A DNA stretch of 64,000 nt from Chryseobacterium takakiae (GCF_900129385.1 NZ_FQVO01000001.1:660898-724897); one strand, 5' to 3'. Counted from the first letter of the stretch, positions 53,753-63,841 are shown. Translations and numbers: made by a program. The notes: generated by a model from the sequence alone, not told the origin.

Positions 53753-54115
53753 ATGTCAAATATTTTAGCTGGATTATTTGAACCTCACAGCGACTACAAA
53801 AAATTAGAAGCTGATCTTGAAGATTCTGGCTTCGGGAATTCAGAATATATTGTATATCTTAACGAAGACAATCATCATTCCCCATATATGGTAAGTGTGG
53901 CAGTTAAGGAACATCAGATTGATAATGCCAAAAATGTATTTAATCAAAATACGGTAATGAAAACGTATCTATTTGAAAATATGAGTCTTGAGCAGGCAAA
54001 TTACACTACCCTCAAAAATTTTATCAGCGCCAGAAACAAAGCGGAAATTCACAACAGTCCGGATGTAAGAATTAAAGGTTCTACCATGGGAATGGATTCC
54101 GAAGTGAAATTTTAA
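53753..54115 (+). CDS. Hypothetical protein (120 aa)
   Basis: I do not recognise a family. ATG 53753 (MSNILAGLFEPHSDYKKLEADLEDSGF) is the most natural start; earlier codons are AT-rich spacer. The protein is soluble, with a ferredoxin-like or ACT-like strand-helix pattern (EYIVYLNEDN... SVAVKEHQIDNAKNVF), and could be a stress or regulator-binding protein. It is monocistronic with its own terminator. Confidence 0.7.
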   Translation: MSNILAGLFEPHSDYKKLEADLEDSGFGNSEYIVYLNEDNHHSPYMVSVAVKEHQIDNAKNVFNQNTVMKTYLFENMSLEQANYTTLKNFISARNKAEIHNSPDVRIKGSTMGMDSEVKF

Positions 54116-54142
54116 AATACAAATGATTAAAATAAATTGCCT

Positions 54143-54174
54143 GAATCCACAGATCCGTCTGTGGATTCTTTTTG
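54143..54174 (+). terminator. Intrinsic terminator before rel
   Basis: GAATCCACAGA and TCTGTGGATTC form an 11-bp stem with a 4-nt loop, followed by TTTTTG. It ends the hypothetical gene at 53753. Confidence 0.92.
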
Positions 54175-54230
54175 TATTTGAAAAGTGCAAAAAATTTCGT
54201 ATTTTCGTGTAAATATAGGCTTTAGCACGA

Positions 54231-56441
54231 ATGAGTTACGACTTAGAACAAGAAAATAAAGAAATACTCGCCAGATATAAAGATCTGATTTCTAACACAT
54301 ACAGAACTTTGGATGAGGAAAATAATAAACTTATCCGAAAAGCATTTGATATTGCATTGGATGCTCATAAAGACCAACGGAGAAAATCCGGTGAACCGTA
54401 TATTTACCACCCTATTGCCGTAGCCAAAATTGTCGCTACGGAAATCGGTCTCGGAGCTACGTCAATTGCCTGCGCACTGCTGCATGACGTAGTTGAGGAT
54501 TCTGATTACACCTATGAAGACCTGAAGAAAATTTTTGGTGAAAAAATAGCCAATATTGTCAACGGACTTACCAAAATCTCCATCATGAACCATCAGAACA
54601 TATCGGTTCAGTCGGAGAATTACAGAAAGCTTCTCCTCACACTTTCGGAAGATTTCAGGGTGATTCTGATCAAAATTGCAGACCGCCTGCACAACATGCG
54701 TACCCTGGAAAGCATGGCTCCGGACAAACAGAAAAAAATTGCTTCCGAAACGGTTTATATTTATGCTCCGATGGCGCACCGTTTAGGATTGTACAACATC
54801 AAATCCGAGCTGGAAGATTTATCTTTAAAATACAATAATCCGGACGTTTATACCGAAATTACAGAAAAACTTGAGCTTGCTAAAGAAAGCCGCGAACGGT
54901 ATATTGAAGAATTTAAAAAAGAAGTTTCTGAAAAGCTGCATGAAGAAGGTCTTAATTTTAAGATAAAAGGCCGTGCAAAAGCTATTTCTTCGATTTACAG
55001 AAAAATGCTGAAGCAGGGAGTCTCTTTTGAGGAAGTATACGATAATTACGCCATCAGGATTATTTATAAATCTGATGCCAAAAACGAAAAATTCCTGGCC
55101 TGGAAAATTTACTCCATCGTAACGGATGTTTACCACAGTAATCCTTCCAGAATGCGCGACTGGATCACTCAGCCGCGTTCCACAGGATACGAAAGTCTGC
55201 ACCTTACGGTTCTAGGACCTGATAAGAAATGGATTGAAGTACAGATCCGGTCCGAAAGAATGGATGAAATTGCAGAAAAAGGGGTTGCTGCTCACTATAA
55301 GTACAAAGAAGGATATAAACAAAGTTCAGAAGACAGGAATTTTGAAAACTGGGTAACGGAAATTCGTGAAGTACTGGAACAGCAGCAGAATCTTTCCACT
55401 TCAGAGCTTTTGGATAATATTAAGCTCAATCTTTATTCCAAGGAAGTTTTTGTTTTTACTCCGAAAGGGGAAATTAAAATTCTGCCAACCAATGCAACGG
55501 CCCTGGATTTTGCTTTCTCGGTACACTCAGACCTGGGAATGAAATGTTTAGGCGCAAAAATCAATGGAAAGCTTGTTCCTATTTCGTATGTTTTACAGAA
55601 TGGAGATCAGGTAGACATCCTTTCTTCACAAAACCAGAAACCAAAATCCGACTGGCTGGAATTTGTGGTTACCTCAAAAGCCAAATCGAAAATCAAGAGT
55701 TATTTAAACTCACAAAAAAATCAGCTGGTAGAGGAAGGAAAAGAAATTCTTCAACGAAAGCTTCGCCACGCCAAGATTAATTTTAATGATGATGAAGTGA
55801 ATAAGCTTCAGAAATTTTTTCATCTTAAAACTTCGCAGGAGCTGTTTCTTAAATTTCAAAGCAATGAGCTTGACGCAAGCAGCCTGAGAAAATATATTGA
55901 AAGTAAAAATGTATTCAACAACCTGCTTTCAAGATTCAGGAAGTCTCCTTCAAAAAACACCGCTTTTGTAGAACCTAAAGAGCAGAACCTGGATATGATT
56001 GTCTTCGGTAAAGACGAAGAAAAACTCAATTACAGCTATGCAAAATGCTGTACGGTGATTCCGGGAGATAAAATTTTCGGGTTTATTACCATTTCAGATG
56101 GAATCAAAGTTCACAGCGACAACTGCCCGAATGCCATTAATCTCCGTGCACAGTATGACTATAGAGTAATTCCCGCCAAATGGGTGAATGCGGAAAGTTT
56201 CAAAAACAGAGTAAAAATAGAGATTGAAGGGCTTGACAGGATGGGAATGATCAACGATATCACTACCGTGATCAGCGGCGCAATGGGAATGGATATGAAA
56301 AGCATGTCTATCGAATCCAACGACGGTATTTTCACAGGAACCATCAATCTCGAAGTAAAAAATAAAAGTCAGCTGGAACAAACCTTCAAAAAACTTAATG
56401 ATATTAATGGCGTTTCGAAGGTGAGAAGGCTGCAGTCTTAG
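54231..56441 (+). CDS. rel: Bifunctional (p)ppGpp synthetase/hydrolase Rel/SpoT (736 aa)
   Basis: The stringent-response alarmone enzyme has an intact HD hydrolase domain (about 50-200) with YHPIAVAKIVATE and LLHDVVEDSDYTYEDL. The synthetase domain (about 240-390) has RSTGYESLHLTV and QIRSERMDEIAEKGVAAHYKYK. A TGS domain (VFVFTPKGEIKILPTNATALDFAF) and a C-terminal ACT domain follow. Both activities seem present. Its stop is 1 bp from the nhaA start, a very tight pair. Confidence 0.96.
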   Translation: MSYDLEQENKEILARYKDLISNTYRTLDEENNKLIRKAFDIALDAHKDQRRKSGEPYIYHPIAVAKIVATEIGLGATSIACALLHDVVEDSDYTYEDLKKIFGEKIANIVNGLTKISIMNHQNISVQSENYRKLLLTLSEDFRVILIKIADRLHNMRTLESMAPDKQKKIASETVYIYAPMAHRLGLYNIKSELEDLSLKYNNPDVYTEITEKLELAKESRERYIEEFKKEVSEKLHEEGLNFKIKGRAKAISSIYRKMLKQGVSFEEVYDNYAIRIIYKSDAKNEKFLAWKIYSIVTDVYHSNPSRMRDWITQPRSTGYESLHLTVLGPDKKWIEVQIRSERMDEIAEKGVAAHYKYKEGYKQSSEDRNFENWVTEIREVLEQQQNLSTSELLDNIKLNLYSKEVFVFTPKGEIKILPTNATALDFAFSVHSDLGMKCLGAKINGKLVPISYVLQNGDQVDILSSQNQKPKSDWLEFVVTSKAKSKIKSYLNSQKNQLVEEGKEILQRKLRHAKINFNDDEVNKLQKFFHLKTSQELFLKFQSNELDASSLRKYIESKNVFNNLLSRFRKSPSKNTAFVEPKEQNLDMIVFGKDEEKLNYSYAKCCTVIPGDKIFGFITISDGIKVHSDNCPNAINLRAQYDYRVIPAKWVNAESFKNRVKIEIEGLDRMGMINDITTVISGAMGMDMKSMSIESNDGIFTGTINLEVKNKSQLEQTFKKLNDINGVSKVRRLQS

Positions 56442-56442
56442 T

Positions 56443-57624
56443 ATGAATCTTACAAAATATTTTAAAAAGTTTTTCAGCAGCAATCAGGCTTCAGGAATCA
56501 TACTGATTTTTTGTGTTGCAGTGTCGTTACTCATTGCAAATTCGTCTGCAGCAGAAAGTTTCCAGGCTTTTCTGGATAAAGAAACGGGAACAGATATTTT
56601 TCATTTGCAATATCCGGTAAGCATCTGGATCAATGACGGATTGATGGCTGTTTTCTTCCTTTTGGTGGGGTTGGAAATAAAAAGAGAAATGATAGAAGGT
56701 GAACTTTCGTCTTTTAAAAACGCTTCCCTTCCTATTTTTGCTGCAATGGGCGGAATGCTTGTTCCTGCAATTATTTATGCATCCCTGAATTACGGAACCA
56801 CCTACAGCAATGGCTGGGGAATTCCAATGGCAACCGATATTGCTTTTTCACTGGCTATTATTTCACTATTGGGAAATAAAATTCCCAATTCTATCAAAAT
56901 ATTTCTGGCTGCATTGGCTATTGTAGATGATCTGGGAGCTATTTTAGTGATTGCCATATTTTATACAGACCAAATTCACTGGATCTATTTATTGCTCTCT
57001 CTTGGCGTAACAGCTTTATTATTTTTATTAAATTTCCTGAAGGTTACAAAAATTATTTTTTATCTGATTCCGGGATTATTTTTATGGTATTTCCTTCATC
57101 ATTCAGGGATTCATGCAACCATAGCAGGAGTTTTGCTGGCATTTTCAATTCCTACCAATGTTTCTGATGTAGAAATTTCACCTTTAGAAAAGCTTGAGCA
57201 TAGCCTTCATTTTCCTGTAAGCTTTTTAATAATGCCGATATTTGCCTTAGCGAATACCAATATAACGTTTACGAATGAAATGATTTCGGGGGTGACGAGT
57301 ACTTTAGGAATAGGAATTATTCTGGGACTTGTTGCAGGAAAACTCTTAGGAATTAATCTGTTCTCATTGTTAGCGATTAAATTTAAACTGAGTTCATTAC
57401 CCCATAACAGTTCCTGGAAACAGATGATCGGTGTAGGTTTGTTGGCTGGAATAGGATTTACGATGTCAATTTTTATTGCATTGCTGTCTTTTAAAAATGA
57501 AATTGAAATTCAGAATGAGGCTAAGTTTGCCATTCTCATCGCTTCTTTCATTGCTGCCATTTCCGGATATCTGGTTCTCAATCTCGGTTCACACAGGAAA
57601 TTTACCGAAGCAGACGAAAACTGA
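56443..57624 (+). CDS. nhaA: Na+/H+ antiporter NhaA (393 aa)
   Basis: This integral membrane exchanger for pH and sodium homeostasis has about 12 transmembrane segments. Visible family motifs are GLMAVFFLLVGLEIKREM, MATDIAFSLAIISLLG and the paired aspartates in AIVDDLGAILVIAIFYT that bind Na+/H+. It follows rel with a 1-bp gap and is probably co-transcribed with it. It converges on the yihY-like gene. Confidence 0.95.
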   Translation: MNLTKYFKKFFSSNQASGIILIFCVAVSLLIANSSAAESFQAFLDKETGTDIFHLQYPVSIWINDGLMAVFFLLVGLEIKREMIEGELSSFKNASLPIFAAMGGMLVPAIIYASLNYGTTYSNGWGIPMATDIAFSLAIISLLGNKIPNSIKIFLAALAIVDDLGAILVIAIFYTDQIHWIYLLLSLGVTALLFLLNFLKVTKIIFYLIPGLFLWYFLHHSGIHATIAGVLLAFSIPTNVSDVEISPLEKLEHSLHFPVSFLIMPIFALANTNITFTNEMISGVTSTLGIGIILGLVAGKLLGINLFSLLAIKFKLSSLPHNSSWKQMIGVGLLAGIGFTMSIFIALLSFKNEIEIQNEAKFAILIASFIAAISGYLVLNLGSHRKFTEADEN

Positions 57625-57644
57625 TCAATCCATGAAATTCAGGT

Positions 57645-58604
57645 TTATTTGTCCTGATCGGAATCATTATTTTGAGTTCTTGATTTTCTCAATTCATCAG
57701 CCAATAGTTTTTCGATCCTTAGTTTTCTGATAGCCATATTCAATTCGTTTCCGAAAAGGAGGAGATAAACGTTTACATTGACCCAGATCATCAAAAGAAT
57801 CATACTCCCGATTGATCCGTAAAGTACATTGTAGCGTGCAATATTTTTTATATATAATGCGAAAAGGTAAGTCGTTAATACAAACAGCACTGTTGTTAAG
57901 ATCGCTCCCGGAATAGCCTGCCTGAATCTCGCAATTTTTACGGTTCCCAACCAGTAAAACAGCGTAAGAAGAATAAAATAGAATAAAGGAAAAGAAACAA
58001 AACCGATGATTTCCGAAAGGTTATTAACCAGCCATGAAACATCATAAACAGGTGTAAACTGCTTTAGCACCACTTCAGAATAATACAATCCGAAAAGCGC
58101 AAGAAAGACAATCAATACAAAGCCGATGGTAATAAAAAATGAAAGTATAAATTCTTTTACATCGCTCATTTTTTCGCGGGTATTTTCATTGAATCCATTG
58201 ATGAGTGAAAATGTTCCGTTCGTGGCGAAGATCAGGGCAAGAACAATGGTCAGGTTGCTGATTCCTTTCATATTCGGGACAATACTTGCTTCAATATAGC
58301 TGCGTACATCTCCTTCCATACTTGCAGGGAAAACATTATGCATCAATACATCAAAAATATAATACTGCAAGGTTTCATAATGCGGCATATAGGGGATTAC
58401 CGAAAGGATAAAGAGAATAAAAGGAAATAAACTGATGGTAAAGCTCCAGGAGATAGCCGCTGCTTTTCTTCCTATTTTATCTTTAAAAATTCCTCTGATA
58501 TAAATCTGAAACATCTGCCAAAGCGATATTCCCAATAGGGGAATGTGTATATCATCAAAAAATGCTTGAATTTTACGTATAAATTTCGGAAGTTTCAGAC
58601 CCAT
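57645..58604 (-). CDS. YihY/BrkB-family membrane protein (319 aa)
   Basis: An inner-membrane protein with about six transmembrane helices and the family core (GIFKDKIGRKAAAISWSFTISLFPFILF; later GAILTTVLFVLTTYLF and YGSIGSMILLMIWVNVNVYLLLFG). Once annotated as ribonuclease BN; the family's function is unknown. A positively charged C-terminal tail (RKLRIEKLLADELRKSR) follows. Its start lies 1 bp before the stop of the following minus-strand gene, so the two are paired. Confidence 0.92.
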   Translation of the reverse strand: MGLKLPKFIRKIQAFFDDIHIPLLGISLWQMFQIYIRGIFKDKIGRKAAAISWSFTISLFPFILFILSVIPYMPHYETLQYYIFDVLMHNVFPASMEGDVRSYIEASIVPNMKGISNLTIVLALIFATNGTFSLINGFNENTREKMSDVKEFILSFFITIGFVLIVFLALFGLYYSEVVLKQFTPVYDVSWLVNNLSEIIGFVSFPLFYFILLTLFYWLGTVKIARFRQAIPGAILTTVLFVLTTYLFALYIKNIARYNVLYGSIGSMILLMIWVNVNVYLLLFGNELNMAIRKLRIEKLLADELRKSRTQNNDSDQDK

Positions 58605-58605
58605 A

Positions 58606-59622
58606 TTATTTTAAAATATTATCTATTTTATCAAAATTTTTATTTACAAATGTAGGAGAATTAAACCGAAAACCAATTCCCGCACGGAAAAGCCATTGCG
58701 TTGCAGAATAAAAATTTTCATTAGAGCTGTTGATCAGGTTGAGCTGCGCACCCGCGCCGAAAAACCATTTTCCATTGTCATAACCCAATCTCCCGTTGGA
58801 ATAGCCTCCGATATTAAATTCATGGAAATCTTCGTCAATGAGTTTTGCGTAGTATACTTCAGGATAAACTTCCAATATGGCATACCAGTTTTTAATTTTT
58901 TTCTGAATCCCTCCACCCGATCTTAAAGCAATCCTGAAATCTTTAGAAGGACTATTTTCAATTTCAGTAAAAGTATTGCCCTGATAAATTGTTTTATTCA
59001 TATTGCTAAGGATATTGTACTGGTAAAACAAACCTGTACTAATGACAAATACGTCTTTTAATGGCTGATAGGTCATGTTATTAAAACTTCGGTAATCCGA
59101 TTTATTTCCTATCCAGAGATAGCTTGTTTCTCCCTTAAAAGAACGGTATTTTGCATCGGGAAACTGAAGATAGCCTTCTTCATTATAGTCGTTTCCATAC
59201 AATAATTGCAAAAATTCTTTGGTATCCTGAAAGTAAAGTCCTTTTACCTGACTGAAATAGAGATACTGCCTGATTTTCGGAGCAAGGAAAAAAGTAAATC
59301 CAAAGTTGAAATATTTCGACTTGCCTTTTTCGGGATCGTCATTGTTTATATTGGTGAGCTTCGGAGCAAAGGAAAAACTGACGTCGAGCCAACGATACCG
59401 CAGAAAGAACTCTGTATAAAACGCATCATTGGGTCGTAGCCGAAAAATCTTATTTTCATATAACAAACCAAATGAATTATGGAGATAACTTAAACCAGCG
59501 ACAACAGAGATTTTCTTTTTATCTTCTTCCAGATATCTTGCTGTTTCATTTTCGCTAATTTCCTGTCCAAACGAAATTAATGGAAAAATACAAAACAGAA
59601 AAGAAAGAAGTATTATTTTCAT
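58606..59622 (-). CDS. Outer-membrane protein, DUF4421-like (338 aa)
   Basis: A signal peptide (about residues 1-19, ending ISFGQ) is followed by repeated amphipathic beta strands, including FYTEFFLRYRWLDVSFSFAPKL and FNFGFTFFLAPKIRQYLYF, and ends near an aromatic C-terminal strand with a short tail. This matches my recollection of DUF4421 proteins in Bacteroidetes. No enzymatic motif is visible. Paired with the YihY-like gene downstream. Confidence 0.72.
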   Translation of the reverse strand: MKIILLSFLFCIFPLISFGQEISENETARYLEEDKKKISVVAGLSYLHNSFGLLYENKIFRLRPNDAFYTEFFLRYRWLDVSFSFAPKLTNINNDDPEKGKSKYFNFGFTFFLAPKIRQYLYFSQVKGLYFQDTKEFLQLLYGNDYNEEGYLQFPDAKYRSFKGETSYLWIGNKSDYRSFNNMTYQPLKDVFVISTGLFYQYNILSNMNKTIYQGNTFTEIENSPSKDFRIALRSGGGIQKKIKNWYAILEVYPEVYYAKLIDEDFHEFNIGGYSNGRLGYDNGKWFFGAGAQLNLINSSNENFYSATQWLFRAGIGFRFNSPTFVNKNFDKIDNILK

Positions 59623-59733
59623 ATTAAGGGTGTATCACAAAAATAATGATTTTTTCAGACTTCGTTTTTACAGTAAAACGAGATTATGAATTCTGTTGAT
59701 TTATAAATATCTTTGAAGTTTAATTAGGAAGAA

Positions 59734-60207
59734 ATGCAGATTAACTTGCTTTGTATCGGTAAAACGGATGATAAGGAAATAACTTCTCTGATCAACTATT
59801 ATATAAAAAGACTGCCAAAACACTGGAATTTTGAAATCATTGAGATTCCGGATATAAAAAATGCCAGAAATTTGTCTCCCGAACTTTTAAAGAAAGAAGA
59901 GGCCAAACTTTTTCTGAATTATATGGACCGGACAGACCTTGTGATGATTCTCGATGAAAAAGGCAAACAATCCACCAGCCGTGAATTTTCACAGAAAATA
60001 GATAGCTGGATGAATTCATCAATAAAAAAAATTCATCTTCTGATTGGTGGTGCATACGGATTTTCGGAAGAAGTTTACGCCAGAGCCAATGAGAAAATGT
60101 CTTTATCAAAAATGACTTTCACCCATCAGATGATACGGCTTTTTATTGTAGAACAGCTGTATCGTGCAGATCAGATTCTGCAGGGAAAGCCTTATCATAA
60201 TGACTGA
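59734..60207 (+). CDS. rlmH: 23S rRNA pseudouridine-1915 N3-methyltransferase (157 aa)
   Basis: RlmH is a small SPOUT methyltransferase acting on 70S ribosomes. The typical N-terminus INLLCIGKTDDKEI and the knot region LVMILDEKGKQ, LLIGGAYGFSEEV, and C-terminal FTHQMIRLFIVEQLYRADQILQGKPYHND are all present. Length is standard. A TATCTTTG box at 59708-59715 may be its -7 element. Confidence 0.97.
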   Translation: MQINLLCIGKTDDKEITSLINYYIKRLPKHWNFEIIEIPDIKNARNLSPELLKKEEAKLFLNYMDRTDLVMILDEKGKQSTSREFSQKIDSWMNSSIKKIHLLIGGAYGFSEEVYARANEKMSLSKMTFTHQMIRLFIVEQLYRADQILQGKPYHND

Positions 60208-60212
60208 TCTGA

Positions 60213-60249
60213 GATTCGGATTCGGCGGCTCCGCCGCCGAATCCGAATC
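60213..60249. repeat. GC-rich palindrome between rlmH and the TPR gene, family-like copy B
   Basis: A 17-bp perfect stem with a TCC loop has the core GGCGGC/GCCGCC, between convergent stop codons. It shares the GGCGGC-TYC-GCCGCC centre with the palindromes at 20922 and 63624 but its arms (GATTCGGATTC) differ. It likely also terminates transcription from both sides. Confidence 0.85.
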
Positions 60250-60263
60250 CGAAATGCATATAA

Positions 60264-61079
60264 TTATTTCTTAACTTCGCATTTAGAATAATATTCTATC
60301 AGCAAAGGTTTTTCATACCCCAGACTCACCGCTTTGTCCAGACTTGCGCAGGCTTCCTTAGGCTTTGCCGTTTCAAATAAAATCAATGCTTTATTTACAT
60401 ACGCCTGAGCGAATTTAGGGTCAATGGAAATAGCCTTATTCACATCGGCGAGTGCTTCTTTATTTTTTTTCAACTTAAAGTAGACATCACCTCTTCCGCT
60501 GTACAAAAGAGATTCCGGTTTTTCGGAAATCAGCTGATTATAATCTTTCAAGGCACCTTCAAGATCACCGCTGTTCTTTTTAAGATTGGCCAGTCCGGTT
60601 CTTGCATAAATATTATCGGGTGCAAAACTGAGGATCTGATTTAAATCCTTTGCTGCCAGGTCTTTTTTGCCTAAATTTTCGTAAACTTTGGAACGGGTAA
60701 GGTACATGTCTGCATTTTCAGGTTCAAGCTTAAGTCCTTGGTTAAGGTAATCCAATGCAGCCTGCTTATTTCCTTTTTGCCCGTGAATAGAGCCTAAATT
60801 GGCATACACTGCAGCAGACATAGGATCTGCTTTTAATGCAGATTCATATGATTTGAAAGCTGCGGTTGTTTTACCAAGCCTTCTCTGGGAAGTACCCAGG
60901 TAATTGTAATATTCTGATTTGAACTTCTGGATTTTTTCAGTCTGGACCAATTTGGAATATTCTTCTTCCGCACATTTATAGTCTGCTTTACGGAAACAGT
61001 CTTCGGCAATTTTTTTGTCCTGAGCCTGAATTGAAAATGTTGAACATGTTAATGTTAAAAAAAATAGAGCTTTTTTCAT
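60264..61079 (-). CDS. Secreted tetratricopeptide-repeat protein (271 aa)
   Basis: ATG 61079 gives a signal peptide (about residues 1-18, ending FSIQAQ), then about seven TPR units (for example AAVYANLGSIHGQKGNKQAALDYLNQGLKLEP). TPRs mediate protein contacts, here in the periplasm. The start overlaps the PAP2 stop by 4 bp (ATGA), which implies coupling. Confidence 0.9.
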   Translation of the reverse strand: MKKALFFLTLTCSTFSIQAQDKKIAEDCFRKADYKCAEEEYSKLVQTEKIQKFKSEYYNYLGTSQRRLGKTTAAFKSYESALKADPMSAAVYANLGSIHGQKGNKQAALDYLNQGLKLEPENADMYLTRSKVYENLGKKDLAAKDLNQILSFAPDNIYARTGLANLKKNSGDLEGALKDYNQLISEKPESLLYSGRGDVYFKLKKNKEALADVNKAISIDPKFAQAYVNKALILFETAKPKEACASLDKAVSLGYEKPLLIEYYSKCEVKK

Positions 61080-61642
61080 GAGGTTATATTTTGTTTGTTG
61101 ATTACTTTTCTGGCAAGTGCAGCAAATACCACTCCCAATAAAGTTCCAACAAACGCCCCCACCAAAATATCTATCGGGAAATGCACTCCTAAATAAATGC
61201 GGCTGTAAGATATCACTGCAGCCCACACAAATATAGCATAAGGAAACCATTTAAGCTTATTTTTTAATAAAAAACTTAAATAGGTCGCCAGAAAGAATGT
61301 ATTGGAGGCATGTGCAGAATAAAACCCGAACTGTCCGCCACATTTTACAATCCTCATCTGACTCTGTAAAGAAGGGTCATGACACGGTCTCAACCGTTCT
61401 ATACCATGCTTGAAAACACCGGCAAGCTGATCAGATATGGTAACCGCAATGGCAATAAATATCAGAATAAAAACTAATGATCTTAGTTTGTAGCTTTTAA
61501 AAAGAAAATAGCAGAAAATAATGTAAAGCGGAACCCAGATCCATGTGCTGGATATCAATATCCAGAACTGATCAAAAGAGGAATTTCCTAAATTATTGAG
61601 AAATAAAAAGAGTTTTTTATCTTCCTGAATGATCTCCTCCAT
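61076..61642 (-). CDS. PAP2-family membrane phosphatase (188 aa)
   Basis: A six-helix membrane phosphatase of the PAP2/undecaprenyl-pyrophosphate phosphatase type. The three active-site motifs are present: KHGIERLRPCHDP, YSAHASNTF and SRIYLGVHFPIDILVG. It likely dephosphorylates lipid pyrophosphates of envelope synthesis. It sits between tatA and the TPR gene in a three-gene minus-strand unit. Confidence 0.92.
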   Translation of the reverse strand: MEEIIQEDKKLFLFLNNLGNSSFDQFWILISSTWIWVPLYIIFCYFLFKSYKLRSLVFILIFIAIAVTISDQLAGVFKHGIERLRPCHDPSLQSQMRIVKCGGQFGFYSAHASNTFFLATYLSFLLKNKLKWFPYAIFVWAAVISYSRIYLGVHFPIDILVGAFVGTLLGVVFAALARKVINKQNITS

Positions 61643-61645
61643 ACG

Positions 61646-61975
61646 TTATCTGCTTACAGGGCCTTCGTAGGTTTCGTCTTCGGAAGGCTTTGGTTTTGGC
61701 GGTTCATTGGGGGAATCAGCAAGAATATCGCTTTGGGCATCTTTCATCGGATTAAAATCTTTTGCGGCATCTTTCACTTTTTCAATCTCACGCTTGATCT
61801 CAGAAACAGGATTATCTGTTTCTTTCATGATCTCGGTTTTGATGTCTTCCACTGCACCACGCATCTTTCTTACCCCTGCACCCAAATCACGGGCGATTTG
61901 GGGGAGCTTATCCGGTCCGAATAATACTACGATTGCCACGGCAATCAATGCCATTTCTCCAATGCTTAGTTCCAT
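61646..61975 (-). CDS. tatA: Twin-arginine translocase TatA/TatB-like subunit (109 aa)
   Basis: The N-terminal transmembrane helix (MALIAVAIVVLF) is followed by FGPDKLPQIARDLG, an amphipathic helix and a charged, Pro-rich tail (EPPKPKPSEDE). This is the standard TatA/B layout. No tatC is in the window. The tail length is between TatA and TatB, so the subtype is not certain. The gene starts a unit with the PAP2 and TPR genes. Confidence 0.9.
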   Translation of the reverse strand: MELSIGEMALIAVAIVVLFGPDKLPQIARDLGAGVRKMRGAVEDIKTEIMKETDNPVSEIKREIEKVKDAAKDFNPMKDAQSDILADSPNEPPKPKPSEDETYEGPVSR

Positions 61976-62143
61976 GTTACAAAATTACAAAAGATAAGTG
62001 AATCTCAATACTTATTATGAAGTTTTAATAAAATATTAAGTTTAAATATATATAATCAATAGTATTAAATATCATACAAATAACTGCGCCTCAATCTTAT
62101 AAAAATATCCGGGATTTTTTTTATCCTGTAAATAAACATACAT

Positions 62144-62171
62144 AAAAAAAACGAACCCGATGAAGGTCCGT
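62144..62171 (-). terminator. Intrinsic terminator of the tet-like MFS gene
   Basis: On the minus strand ACGGACC and GGTTCGT form a 7-bp stem (one G-U pair) with a 7-nt loop, followed by seven T residues, about 10 bp after the stop. Confidence 0.87.
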
Positions 62172-62180
62172 CTTATATCG

Positions 62181-63413
62181 TTAAAGCTCTTCTTTTTTGA
62201 TTTCTTTTTTCTGAAAATTGTAATAAGTAATAATTACGCTGACGGCCATTAAAATAAAAGCTAAGAAGAAAGGTGCTCCGGAAAATTTAAACGGAGCTTT
62301 ATCATGCGTGAAGAAATAAAATAAATTGGTCATCATTGGTGGCCCAATAATCGCAGTTGCACTCATAAGACTGGTAAGCGCCCCCTGAAGCTCTCCCTGC
62401 TCGTTGGAAGGTACATTTTTTGTGATCACCGACTGAAGTGCAGGTCCGCAAATTCCTCCCAAACAATAAGGAATCAAAAAAACGAACATCATCCATCCCT
62501 TTGTAGCAAATGCAAACAAGAGCATTCCGATTGCATAAAGTGTCAATCCGTAATAGATGCTTTTCTGTTCGCCCAACTTTGGGGTTGTCCATCTTATCAG
62601 CCCGCCCTGAACCAATCCTACCAATAATCCCACTACCCCTAAAGAGATTCCCACCATTCTTTCATTCCAGTTGAATTTATACATGGTAAAAAAACTCCAG
62701 TTACTTTGAACGGCATGTCCGGCAATATAAATCAGAATTAAAGAAACAATCAAGCCTGAAATTTCAGGATGTTTTCCTAAAAATTTAAAAGATCCGATCG
62801 GGTTGGCCCGTTTCCAGTTGAATTCTCTTCTTTTATCTTTATCAAGACTTTCAGGCAGAATAAAATAGCCGTAAAGGAAATTTAAAAGACATAATCCAGC
62901 AGCGGCATAAAAAGGAACCCTGGCTCCGTAATGTCCTAAAATTCCGCCCAACACAGGCCCGATGATAAATCCAAGTCCGAAAGCAGCCCCAATAAGTCCA
63001 AAATTCTTTGCGCGGTCTTCATCTGTGGAAATATCTGCAATATAAGCACTTGCCGTGGTGACACTTGCCCCTGTAATTCCTGCAATAACTCTTCCGATAA
63101 ACAGCCATATGATGGTAGGTGCCAAAGCCAGCAGAACATAATCTATGGCAAATCCGAAAAGAGAAATGAGGATAATGGGTCTTCTCCCGAACTTATCGCT
63201 CAGATTTCCCACCACAGGTGAAAAAACAAATTGCGTAAAGGCATACGCAAAACCAAGCCAGCCTCCATATTTTGCAGCTTCACTGATATCGCTGTGAATC
63301 AGTTCCTCGATAAGCTTAGGAACCACCGGAATGATGATGCCCCATCCCGTAATATCAATTAACAACGTAATAAATATAAAGCTCATTGCAGCTTTCTTCC
63401 TCGAGTTTTCCAT
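62181..63413 (-). CDS. MFS efflux transporter, Tet/TCR-like (410 aa)
   Basis: A 12-TM MFS drug:H+ antiporter. N-terminal motif A is [17 protein letters not shown]; motif C-like [21 protein letters not shown] follows. The second half carries a less conserved motif. The sequence resembles chromosomal Tet(A)-like pumps of Bacteroidetes that need not confer tetracycline resistance. There is no TetR repressor beside it. Monocistronic. Confidence 0.88.
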   Translation of the reverse strand: MENSRKKAAMSFIFITLLIDITGWGIIIPVVPKLIEELIHSDISEAAKYGGWLGFAYAFTQFVFSPVVGNLSDKFGRRPIILISLFGFAIDYVLLALAPTIIWLFIGRVIAGITGASVTTASAYIADISTDEDRAKNFGLIGAAFGLGFIIGPVLGGILGHYGARVPFYAAAGLCLLNFLYGYFILPESLDKDKRREFNWKRANPIGSFKFLGKHPEISGLIVSLILIYIAGHAVQSNWSFFTMYKFNWNERMVGISLGVVGLLVGLVQGGLIRWTTPKLGEQKSIYYGLTLYAIGMLLFAFATKGWMMFVFLIPYCLGGICGPALQSVITKNVPSNEQGELQGALTSLMSATAIIGPPMMTNLFYFFTHDKAPFKFSGAPFFLAFILMAVSVIITYYNFQKKEIKKEEL

Positions 63414-63623
63414 AATGGTGCAAAAATAGTCAAATCCATAAAAATAACGATTCTAAATTGCGGGAAATGAATGGATAATGAGGAATCGGTAATAGTGAAT
63501 CGTGAATGATGATTAGTTGTATTTATTTATAATGAGTACAATATTTAAGATGAAACCAATTGCCAATGTTTAAAATATTGAAATATTTGTTGTAATCCTA
63601 GCCCATTGAGCAATCTGTTTGAA

Positions 63624-63682
63624 CTTTTTCTGATTTCGGGGTTGCGGCGGCTTTGCCGCCGCAACCCCGAAATCAGAAAAAG
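63624..63682. repeat. Long GC-rich palindrome, family copy C
   Basis: A perfect 28-bp stem with a TTT loop, core GCGGCGGC/GCCGCCGC. The flanks (CTAGCCC.ATTGAGC on the left, GCGAGCAGCAAAAGC on the right) match those of the palindrome at 20922. It is a second full copy of that element. Confidence 0.92.
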
Positions 63683-63841
63683 CGAGCAGCAAAAGCAGGA
63701 AAAAGCTTCAAATAAAAAAATAAATACTGCTTTTCGATGCAATCAAATTGCTCCTAATTGAGTTGAATGGTTTGAAAGCCTGGGAGTTTAAAGATAAGAT
63801 ACAAACAATAAGCAATCAACAAGCGCCACAGCAAACAAAAA

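Noticed and set aside
60264..61250. Longer TPR protein starting at 61250
   Set aside because: The upstream part overlaps PAP2 in another frame; ATG 61079 gives a clean signal peptide and the usual ATGA overlap.
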